NCBI GenBank assembly: GCA_029052615.1
Contig: JAIDIR010000198.1
Location: 1-5,745, forward strand
DNA from: Clostridia bacterium
GTDB lineage: Bacteria; Bacillota; Clostridia; Christensenellales; Borkfalkiaceae
Length of the DNA: 5,745 bases
Reading direction: 5' to 3'
The notes beneath the pieces were generated by a model. The model made no database searches, was not told the DNA's origin, and was given only the letters and a program-made list of their open reading frames with translations. This document shows positions 1 to 5,225 of the stretch, piece by piece; the first letter of the stretch is position 1, and the number at the start of each line of letters is the position of its first letter. A program made the position numbers and the translations under genes.

Positions 1-935
1 CTTCCACTCTCACCAGGTTGAACTATGCGCATGATTTGAAGATTTTCTTTGATTTTATGTGCAAAAAGCGTTACGGCGGCAAGAAAACCGTAAAAGACAT
101 TTCCCTCGTCGACCTTGAAAACGTGACGAATAACGACGTTGAATATTTTCTCGTCTACCTTTCCCACTATGAATACGGAGGCACGGAGCACACTTGTAAC
201 GAGCGTGCAAAGGCGCGCAAGCTCTCTTCCGTGCGTGCAATGTTTAAATACTTCTTTAATAAGGGGCAGATTGCCGTGGATAACTCCGCTAAGGTTGCCA
301 CGCCTAAACTGCACGAAAAGCCGATAATCAGGCTTGACGGTAACGAGGTTTTCAATATTATAGATACTGCGGAAAGCGGCAACGGGCTTACTCCCCACCA
401 GCGCGCTTACCACGAAAAGAACAAGGTGCGCGACACCGCTATTCTTATTTTGTTTCTCGGCACGGGCATCCGTATCAGCGAGTTAGTCGGGCTGAATAAC
501 GAGGATATAAATTTTAAGGATAATTCCTTTCTGGTAACCCGAAAGGGCGGAAGCAAGTCCATTCTTTTCTTTGACGACGACGTCGCGGACGCATTGAAGC
601 GTTATTTGGATTATAAGGAGGAAACCGAGCTTGACAACAGTGCCGACGGCGCCCTCTTCCTGTCATCTCAAAAAAAGCGAATTACGGTGCGCGCGGTGGA
701 AAATCTGGTGCAGAAATATGCGAAAATCGTTTCGCCTTTAAAGAAAATATCGCCGCATAAATTGCGCAGCACGTACGGCACTCAGCTTTATAAGGCGACA
801 GGCGATATATATATCGTTGCGGACGTTTTGGGGCACAAGGACGTTAACACGACGCGTAAGCACTACGCCGCCATCAGCGAGGACACGCGCCGCGCCGTTG
901 CTGGAAAAGTTAAATTGCGGCGCGACGACGAATAA
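1..935 (+). CDS. Tyrosine recombinase, XerC/XerD-like (5' end outside the window)
   Basis: Site-specific recombinase of the tyrosine (lambda integrase/Xer) superfamily, which breaks and rejoins DNA through a 3'-phosphotyrosine intermediate. The frame is open to the left edge; the first in-frame start-like codon is a TTG at 18, but the preceding codons read S-T-L-T-R and fit the usual SAM-like N-terminal core-binding domain, so the true start is probably upstream. Numbering from that TTG, the core-binding domain spans about 1-90 and the catalytic domain about 105-300. The full catalytic set is visible: R152 (GTGIRISEL), K176 (TRKGG), H247 and R250 (SPHKLR), H273 (LGHKD) and nucleophile Y283 (KHYAA). 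The Tyr context differs from the TxxIYTH of classical XerC/XerD, so it may be a paralogue rather than the dif resolvase. No phage genes flank it, and hflX follows 5 bases after its stop, arguing for a resident chromosomal gene. Family confident; exact role open. Confidence 0.88.
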   Translation, partial: STLTRLNYAHDLKIFFDFMCKKRYGGKKTVKDISLVDLENVTNNDVEYFLVYLSHYEYGGTEHTCNERAKARKLSSVRAMFKYFFNKGQIAVDNSAKVATPKLHEKPIIRLDGNEVFNIIDTAESGNGLTPHQRAYHEKNKVRDTAILILFLGTGIRISELVGLNNEDINFKDNSFLVTRKGGSKSILFFDDDVADALKRYLDYKEETELDNSADGALFLSSQKKRITVRAVENLVQKYAKIVSPLKKISPHKLRSTYGTQLYKATGDIYIVADVLGHKDVNTTRKHYAAISEDTRRAVAGKVKLRRDDE

Positions 936-940
936 AAATT

Positions 941-2155
941 ATGGATGCGATTGAAAAAATTTATATAATTCAGCCGATACTCGGCGACAATTACAAGCGT
1001 GTTCACGAAGAGGCGATTGCGCTTATCGAGAGCGCTGGCGGCGTTTACGTCGGCTCGTGCTTTCAGAATATCAAGGAAGTCAATGCGGCGACTTTTATCG
1101 GCTCGGGAAAGCTTGCCGAAATTGCGGCCGCGCTGGATGGCATCGAGCAGCTTACGATTTTATTCAACGGGGAGCTTTCTCCCTCTCAGACGCTGAATAT
1201 TTCGGCGGCGCTCGGCGACAGAAAGGTCATCGACCGCACCACTTTGATTTTGGATATTTTTGCGCGTAACGCAGTGACGAGCGAGGGTAAAATTCAGGTT
1301 GAAATTGCCCAGCTGAAATATATCTATCCGCGCTTGAAAGGCAAGGGCGCGGCACTTTCGAGGCTGGGCGGCGGAATCGGTTCGCGCGGTCCGGGCGAAA
1401 CCCAGCTTGAAACGGACAGGCGGCACATTGCGTACAGATTAAAGTATCTGGAAAACCGTTTGAAGGAAACTAAAAGCCGCAGGCAGCTGCAGAGTGACCG
1501 AAGAATTAAAGAGAATTTAAAGACCGTTGCCTTGGTCGGTTATACGAACACCGGTAAATCCACGCTTTTAAATCTTCTGACCGGCTCGGACGTCGTTTCG
1601 CAGAATGCGCTGTTCGTTACGCTTGACCCCACAGCCAGAAAATGCGAAATCGACGGCGAAAATTACGTGCTGATTGATACCGTCGGCTTTATTCAGTCCT
1701 TGCCGCACGATATAGTCGAAGCGTTTAAGTCGACGCTTGAAGTCGCATTGAACTGCGATTTGGCGCTGTTCGTTGCGGACGCTTCCGACGATTATCAGCT
1801 GCAATTCGATACGACTGTCAAGACGCTTGAAGAGCTTGGCTTCAACAAAAAATATCTGGAAGTGCTGAACAAGTGCGATATGGTTGGGGACGCTTCCGCC
1901 CTTCCTTCCGACTGTATTTTGATTTCCGCTAAAGAAGGCACGGGCATTACGGCGTTGAAGGAAAATATAAAAAAGTCCTTTGAAGAGCGCTTCAAAAGAC
2001 TTGAACTTTTTATTGAGTTTTCCGATTTAAACAAATACGAAAAAATCAGACGTTACGCAAACGAGCTTTCACGCGAGTATACAGATAACGGCGTGAAGTG
2101 TGAGATTAAAGTTGAAAACATCTTTGCCGATAAGTTTGCCGAATTTATCGTTTAA
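941..2155 (+). CDS. hflX: Ribosome-associated GTPase HflX
   Basis: HflX is a translation-factor GTPase of the Obg-HflX superfamily that binds the 50S subunit or 70S ribosome and, in bacteria where it has been studied, splits stalled or hibernating ribosomes under stress. The 404-residue product has the family's N-terminal domain (about 1-130, including FIGSGKLAE at 52-60), the glycine-rich HflX signature (RLGGGIGSRGPGETQLE, 141-157) and a charged helical linker (158-192). The G domain shows G1 GYTNTGKS (200-207), G2 Thr227 in FVTLDPT, G3 DTVGF (246-250), G4 NKCD (310-313) and G5 SAKEG (329-333). A C-terminal segment follows. The length is near the usual 400-430. The ATG lies 5 bases after the recombinase stop and has no good Shine-Dalgarno; an in-frame stop at 911-913 rules out a long extension, so translational coupling is likely. 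Its stop overlaps that of the convergent small gene. Confidence 0.96.
   Translation: MDAIEKIYIIQPILGDNYKRVHEEAIALIESAGGVYVGSCFQNIKEVNAATFIGSGKLAEIAAALDGIEQLTILFNGELSPSQTLNISAALGDRKVIDRTTLILDIFARNAVTSEGKIQVEIAQLKYIYPRLKGKGAALSRLGGGIGSRGPGETQLETDRRHIAYRLKYLENRLKETKSRRQLQSDRRIKENLKTVALVGYTNTGKSTLLNLLTGSDVVSQNALFVTLDPTARKCEIDGENYVLIDTVGFIQSLPHDIVEAFKSTLEVALNCDLALFVADASDDYQLQFDTTVKTLEELGFNKKYLEVLNKCDMVGDASALPSDCILISAKEGTGITALKENIKKSFEERFKRLELFIEFSDLNKYEKIRRYANELSREYTDNGVKCEIKVENIFADKFAEFIV
2128..2150 (+). terminator. Imperfect hairpin at the end of hflX, possible weak terminator
   Basis: CGATAAGTTT (2128-2137) pairs with GAATTTATCG (2141-2150) across a 3-base loop, including two G-U pairs. It is followed by TTTAAAACTT, a poor U-tract. 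It lies inside the last hflX codons. No better terminator for hflX is visible before the convergent gene, but a stem this AT-rich may be coincidental. Confidence 0.25.
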
Positions 2156-2337
2156 AACTTATCCGCCTGGTCCTCATCCGTAATAATCGCGTCGATTTTT
2201 ATAACTGCGTCATCCCTTATATCGAGGCACTTTCCGCAGTTATCGCAGATTTTATTACTGTCCAAATCGCAGATTTCACATTCGCCGCACCCGGTGCATT
2301 CCCTGTCGTATAAAACGCATTCTCCGCCTATATTCAT
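2152..2337 (-). CDS. Small eight-cysteine protein, putative metal or Fe-S binding
   Basis: A 61-residue protein I cannot assign a function. It has eight cysteines, at 7, 14, 17, 20, 23, 31, 34 and 37. Four are spaced CxxCxxCxxC, followed after seven residues by CxxCxxC (ICDNCGKC). This resembles ferredoxin-like or zinc-ribbon ligand sets but lacks the CP motif closing a classic 2[4Fe-4S] ferredoxin. The C-terminal third (about 39-61) is acidic and Cys-free, with no signal peptide or membrane segment, so it is likely cytoplasmic. Reality is supported by a near-perfect Shine-Dalgarno 9 bases before the ATG and by a promoter with a perfect TTGACA. It is divergent from lexA, and its stop overlaps the hflX stop by palindrome sharing. 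Candidate roles are a redox or metal-binding accessory protein or a small electron carrier; both are inference. Confidence 0.8.
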   Translation of the reverse strand: MNIGGECVLYDRECTGCGECEICDLDSNKICDNCGKCLDIRDDAVIKIDAIITDEDQADKF

Positions 2338-2346
2338 AAGGACTTA

Positions 2347-2352
2347 CCTCCT
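2347..2352 (-). promoter_or_regulatory. Strong Shine-Dalgarno of the Cys-rich gene
   Basis: On the minus strand this reads AGGAGG, with a further T making AGGAGGT. It is 9 bases before the ATG at 2337. It fixes the start and is the best single argument that this small frame is a real gene. Confidence 0.8.
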
Positions 2353-2360
2353 GCACGAAT

Positions 2361-2389
2361 AATTTACATTGAATTTATAATATTGTCAA
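2361..2389 (-). promoter_or_regulatory. Sigma-70/SigA type promoter of the Cys-rich gene
   Basis: On the minus strand a perfect -35 TTGACA (2389-2384) is followed after 17 bases by a -10-like TAAATT (2366-2361, 4 of 6 matches). Transcription would begin near 2354, giving a very short leader that includes the Shine-Dalgarno. The -10 is weak, so exact placement is uncertain. Confidence 0.6.
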
Positions 2390-2416
2390 GAAATTTTTAA
2401 AATAACCGTAAAACTT

Positions 2417-2430
2417 TGAACAATCGTTTG
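2417..2430. promoter_or_regulatory. Candidate LexA (SOS) box
   Basis: The sequence TGAACAATCGTTTG resembles the Gram-positive LexA box CGAACRNRYGTTYG: the core GAAC-N4-GTTY is intact, with mismatches at the first base and one spacer position. Its right end touches the predicted lexA -35, so bound LexA would block RNA polymerase, as in the usual lexA autoregulation. The box is imperfect and binding is inferred from position and resemblance. Confidence 0.6.
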
Positions 2431-2456
2431 CGATTTTAAATTTGGTATGTTATAAT
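2428..2456 (+). promoter_or_regulatory. SigA-type promoter of lexA with extended -10
   Basis: The -10 is a perfect TATAAT (2451-2456) preceded by TGT, forming an extended -10 (TGTTATAAT). The -35 is TTGCGA (2428-2433) with a 17-base spacer. The start of transcription would be near 2463, so the leader before the ATG is only about 13 bases and holds the Shine-Dalgarno GGAGGG (2465-2470). Confidence 0.8.
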
Positions 2457-2475
2457 AAATGTACGGAGGGAATTT

Positions 2476-3084
2476 ATGGCAGAAAAACGTAACAGAAAAC
2501 AGTATAACGACGATACCGTTTTAAACTTTATTGAAAAATATATGGCGGACAACGGTTACGCTCCGTCGGTGCGTGAAATTTGTAAAGGCTGCAATATTCC
2601 TTCTACCGCCACCTGTTTTTCGATTGTCAACGATCTTGCGGACCGCGGTTTGATTGAAAAGAGCAGAGTCGGCGAAAATAAGCGCCGCGCACTGTCCGTA
2701 AAGCAGCATGCAATTAAGGTCCCGCTCGTCGGTACGGTTGCAGCCGGTGAGCCCATCTTTGCACAGGAAAATTACGAAGATTTCTTTTCTATCCCCTCCA
2801 ACCTTTTCGGTACCGACGATATGTTTATGTTGACCGTTAAGGGCGATTCGATGATAAATATCGGAATGTTCAGCGGAGATATGATAGTCGTCAAAAAGCA
2901 GCAAACCGCCGAAAACGGTGAAATTGTGGTTGCGCTCGTCGACGACAGTGCGACGGTTAAAAGATTTTATAAACGCGGCGGCAAGTTTATACTCCACCCC
3001 GAAAACGACGATATGGAAGATTTCGTCTTTGACGAGGTTTCCATTCTCGGCAAGGTCGTAGGACTTATAAGAAATATGAAATAA
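2476..3084 (+). CDS. lexA: LexA, SOS-response repressor and self-cleaving protease
   Basis: LexA represses DNA-damage genes as a dimer and cleaves itself when stimulated by RecA filaments. The 202-residue product has an N-terminal winged helix-turn-helix (about 8-75, with the family's PSVREI at 30-35) and a C-terminal S24 peptidase domain (about 80-200). The cleavage bond is Ala90-Gly91 in GTVAAGEP, the nucleophile is Ser125 in KGDSM, and the general base is Lys162 in ATVKRF. Length is typical. The ATG is fixed by GGAGGG five bases upstream. Three cysteines (36, 39 and 47) sit in the HTH region, two of them as CKGC, which is unusual to my knowledge. The gene is monocistronic: its own promoter with a LexA-like box lies upstream and a terminator follows 6 bases after the stop. 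No yneA-like cell-division inhibitor gene accompanies it here. Confidence 0.96.
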   Translation: MAEKRNRKQYNDDTVLNFIEKYMADNGYAPSVREICKGCNIPSTATCFSIVNDLADRGLIEKSRVGENKRRALSVKQHAIKVPLVGTVAAGEPIFAQENYEDFFSIPSNLFGTDDMFMLTVKGDSMINIGMFSGDMIVVKKQQTAENGEIVVALVDDSATVKRFYKRGGKFILHPENDDMEDFVFDEVSILGKVVGLIRNMK

Positions 3085-3090
3085 AAAAAT

Positions 3091-3117
3091 AAGAGAAGCT
3101 CTTTTCGGGCTTCTCTT
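3091..3117. terminator. Bidirectional rho-independent terminator between lexA and rluB
   Basis: AAGAGAAGCTC (3091-3101) pairs with GGGCTTCTCTT (3107-3117) around a 5-base loop, one G-U pair. On the plus strand it is followed by a short T-run (TTTATTAATT). On the minus strand it is followed by ATTTTTTTAT, a much better U-tract. It therefore serves lexA and, more strongly, the rluB operon, whose stop is 7 bases away. Confidence 0.9.
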
Positions 3118-3123
3118 TATTAA

Positions 3124-3822
3124 TTATATCGATAACAGATACGCGACCTCTTCTTTGGAAAGCTTTCTGTAAGCGCCGCGGTCAAGTCCGCGTAAGTTGA
3201 TTTCACCGACCTTGATACGCTTTAAAAGCGTAACCTGCTTGCCGATGGCTTCGAACATCTTTCTGACCTCGCGGTTCTTCCCTTCAGTTATGGTGACGTG
3301 AATTTTGGTATACGCTTTGTTGGTTTCAACGATATGCGCTTTACACTTTTTTGTAACGTAGCCGCCTATATCCACGCCGCTCCTTATGGGATTAAGCCCC
3401 GCTTCGGTTATCGTACCCTCAATCTTTACGAGATAGGTTTTGGGGACTTCATTTGAAGGGTGCGTTAAATGCTGGGCGAGTTCGCCGTCGGTCGTCAGGA
3501 TAAGCAGTCCTTCGCTGTCGTAGTCCAGTCTGCCAACGGGGTAAATTCTGCCGATATTGGTCGGCATTAAATCCATTACGGTTTTTCTGCCCTTGTCATC
3601 GCGCACGGTACACAGATAGCCTTTGGGCTTATTCAAAATATAATATTCGTTTTTCTTTACGTTTACGACGGTGCCGTTAACGGTTACGTTATCGTCGTCG
3701 CCTACGTTCTGACCGATTTTTGCAACCTGCCCGTTTATGCTTACGGCGCCGTCCGCGATAAGCTTATCGCATTCCCTGCGGGAAGCTACGCCGCACGCTG
3801 CCAAAAATTTGTTTATTCTCAT
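3124..3822 (-). CDS. rluB: RluB-type 23S rRNA pseudouridine synthase
   Basis: Pseudouridine synthase of the RsuA/RluB/E/F family, which isomerises a specific uridine in rRNA during ribosome assembly (23S U2605 by E. coli numbering for RluB). The 232-residue protein begins with an S4 RNA-binding domain (about 1-58; RINKFLAACGVASRR is the standard opening, confirming the ATG). The catalytic domain follows, with NKPKGYL (64-70), the catalytic Asp100 in GRLDYDSEGLL, KTYLV (128-132) and the C-terminal EGKNREVRKMF motif (180-190). Length is typical of Gram-positive RluB. It is the last gene of the minus-strand operon, 25 bases after the carboxypeptidase stop, with only a weak Shine-Dalgarno-like GAAGATAAAG. 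RsuA or RluF specificity cannot be excluded from sequence alone, but the length and wall/sporulation-operon context favour RluB. Confidence 0.93.
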   Translation of the reverse strand: MRINKFLAACGVASRRECDKLIADGAVSINGQVAKIGQNVGDDDNVTVNGTVVNVKKNEYYILNKPKGYLCTVRDDKGRKTVMDLMPTNIGRIYPVGRLDYDSEGLLILTTDGELAQHLTHPSNEVPKTYLVKIEGTITEAGLNPIRSGVDIGGYVTKKCKAHIVETNKAYTKIHVTITEGKNREVRKMFEAIGKQVTLLKRIKVGEINLRGLDRGAYRKLSKEEVAYLLSI

Positions 3823-3847
3823 AACTTTATCTTCAATTTAAATTCGT

Positions 3848-4906
3848 TTACTTAATAGTATACAAATTGTGGCTGAAAATCAAGTTATTTACACAATAAA
3901 TTTCTAACTTGGCGATTGCCGCTCTGTCCTGTCTGTCCTTGACTTCGCGGATTTCAAAATTCAATTCTTTGCCTTTTTCTACCGTTACGGTATAATCATT
4001 ATCCAGTTTGCACTGTATGCCGTTGAAAGTGAAAATACGGTCGGCTGAAATGATTTCGTTGCAGTATTTATTGAAGCAGTTTTCGATTATTGCTTCACTT
4101 CTGTCCCACATATCGTAGCAGTTTAAAACTACGCAAACGACGTCCATGTTCTCTCGCTTTGCTGAAGACACCAGGCATCTGCCCGCCTTTTGCGTGTACC
4201 CCGTCTTTACGCCGTTTGCTCCGTCCAACTTATTTAAAAGCTTATTTTTATTGACAAACGTGCGGTATTCACCGCTGTAATTTTTGGTCGAAACGACTTC
4301 GGCAAATACGGGATTGTTCATGGCGTGCCGCGATATATTGCAAAGGTCGCGTGCCGTGGTGTAATGTTGGTCGTTCGGTAAACCGTTAGGATTGGCAAAA
4401 TTCGTGTCGTTTGCGCCCAATTCCTTTGCTCTTTGGTTCATTCTTTCAACGAATTTTTCAATAGAGCCGCTGTGATGAATTGCCAGCGCGCACGACGCGT
4501 CGTTGCCCGAGCGCAGCATCAGGCCGTACAGTAAATCTTTGATTGATATTACTTCGCCCTTTTTCAGGTAAATGCTCGACCCCTCAACGCCTACCGCCTC
4601 GTCAGGCACGGTAATTACCTCGTCCAAATCGCATTCTTCGGCGATAATGAGCGCAGTCATAATTTTAGTCGTGCTTGCCATCGGCAGACGTCTGTCACCG
4701 TTTTTTTCGTGCAGAACTTTGCCCTGTGTGAGTTCCATGGCAATTTCCGCAACGCCGTCGGCGTCTGCATTAACGGGGCTGCTGAAAGTCATAAGCGAAG
4801 CAATCAAGGTGAGGCACACACCGAAGAAAATAGCTCTGCGAATTTTCTTAAACGTTTTCGGACAGTTTGTTAACCAGTTCCCCCGTCTTCTGAATAAGCG
4901 TATCAA
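3848..4906 (-). CDS. dacF: D-alanyl-D-alanine carboxypeptidase, DacF-like (family S11)
   Basis: Serine-type DD-carboxypeptidase that trims the terminal D-Ala from peptidoglycan pentapeptides outside the membrane. All three penicillin-binding motifs are present: S78-T-T-K81, S133-G-N135 and K234-T-G. An export signal follows a long basic start: KKIRR (20-24), hydrophobic AIFFGVCLTLIASLMTF, then a plausible cleavage at VNADA (about 45-49). The chosen start is a TTG with AGGAGG-like GGAGGA 8 bases upstream; it lies 59 bases inside gerW, and the only later ATG (codon 39) would destroy the signal peptide. The C-terminal PBP5-like beta domain (about 285-350) ends at NLYTIK, without the amphipathic helix that normally anchors this family to the membrane, so at 352 residues it is shorter than usual DacF. 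Next to gerW, a role in forespore or cortex peptidoglycan is likely, but the paralogue (DacA, DacB or DacF) is not certain. Confidence 0.9.
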   Translation of the reverse strand: MIRLFRRRGNWLTNCPKTFKKIRRAIFFGVCLTLIASLMTFSSPVNADADGVAEIAMELTQGKVLHEKNGDRRLPMASTTKIMTALIIAEECDLDEVITVPDEAVGVEGSSIYLKKGEVISIKDLLYGLMLRSGNDASCALAIHHSGSIEKFVERMNQRAKELGANDTNFANPNGLPNDQHYTTARDLCNISRHAMNNPVFAEVVSTKNYSGEYRTFVNKNKLLNKLDGANGVKTGYTQKAGRCLVSSAKRENMDVVCVVLNCYDMWDRSEAIIENCFNKYCNEIISADRIFTFNGIQCKLDNDYTVTVEKGKELNFEIREVKDRQDRAAIAKLEIYCVNNLIFSHNLYTIK

Positions 4907-5225
4907 TTGCGCCGTCCTCCATTTTCAATAATCTGCATTCTTTGCCGTCGTCAACCAAAAAACCCTTGGGCTTAACGGTTATAACCGTTCCGTTTCCGCC
5001 GGCAAGCTTAAATCCGTCCGCTTCGCGGAAAGTCTTAACGTCGCCGTATTCACCGCCGCCGCCTAAATTTACTACCGTAACCGACGATAACGGAATTACC
5101 TGTGCGCCGCTTACGGTCGTTATAGGGTCGCCTATAACGGTGTCTGCGTCAGCAAGTTTTTCGATTGCGAGCGCGGGTTTTTCAAATTGGCTGTCCTTTT
5201 GTGTCTTTTTCAATTTAACGTTCAT
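4848..5225 (-). CDS. gerW: GerW/YtfJ-family sporulation protein
   Basis: Member of the Spore_YtfJ family; in Bacillus subtilis the homologue (GerW) is made in the forespore and affects L-alanine germination, with no known enzymatic activity. The 125-residue protein shows the family pattern: helical N-terminus, TVIGDPI (29-35), a beta strand IPLSSVTVV (44-52), glycine-rich GGGGEYGD (55-62), a second Gly-rich turn AGGNGT (75-80), the strand VKPKGFLV (84-91), and a C-terminal amphipathic helix (106-123). No signal peptide. The ATG is preceded by GGGGGAAA within the last codons of the upstream gene, which it overlaps by 11 bases; the following dacF overlaps its end by 59 bases. The tight packing leaves no room for a private promoter, so expression depends on one outside the window. 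The sequence between the two Gly-rich loops is shorter than in the B. subtilis protein as I recall it. Confidence 0.88.
   Translation of the reverse strand: MNVKLKKTQKDSQFEKPALAIEKLADADTVIGDPITTVSGAQVIPLSSVTVVNLGGGGEYGDVKTFREADGFKLAGGNGTVITVKPKGFLVDDGKECRLLKMEDGAIDTLIQKTGELVNKLSENV
4915..4920 (-). promoter_or_regulatory. Ribosome binding site deciding the TTG start of dacF
   Basis: On the minus strand this reads GGAGGA, 8 bases before the TTG at 4906-4904, and lies within the gerW coding sequence. It supports this start over any inside the signal peptide and implies coupling of dacF translation to gerW. Confidence 0.65.

Noticed and set aside
803..816. Perfect 14-base palindrome CGATATATATATCG inside the recombinase gene.
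   Set aside because: It encodes the conserved-looking GDIYIV stretch before the LGH motif in normal codons; an AT alternation of this size is explained by coding, and no regulatory context is present.
2441..2465. AT-rich stretch GGTATGTTATAATAAATGTAC with a loose resemblance to a dif/Xer site, of interest because an Xer-like gene is nearby.
   Set aside because: It is fully explained by the extended -10 of lexA and lacks two convincing 11-base inverted arms.
2521..2997. A 158-codon open frame on the minus strand opposite lexA.
   Set aside because: lexA has every diagnostic motif on the plus strand; the opposite frame has no Shine-Dalgarno, no recognisable motif and is a coding shadow.
3850..3890. 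Possible internal promoter for rluB at the end of dacF (minus strand TATACT with an upstream TTGATT).
   Set aside because: The spacer is only 15 bases and the -35 is weak; in AT-rich sequence this is not enough to call.
4572..4931. A 119-codon plus-strand frame opposite dacF and gerW, and the 118-codon frame at 4942-5298 opposite gerW.
   Set aside because: Both are Ser/Pro-rich antisense shadows of well-supported minus-strand genes with no ribosome site.
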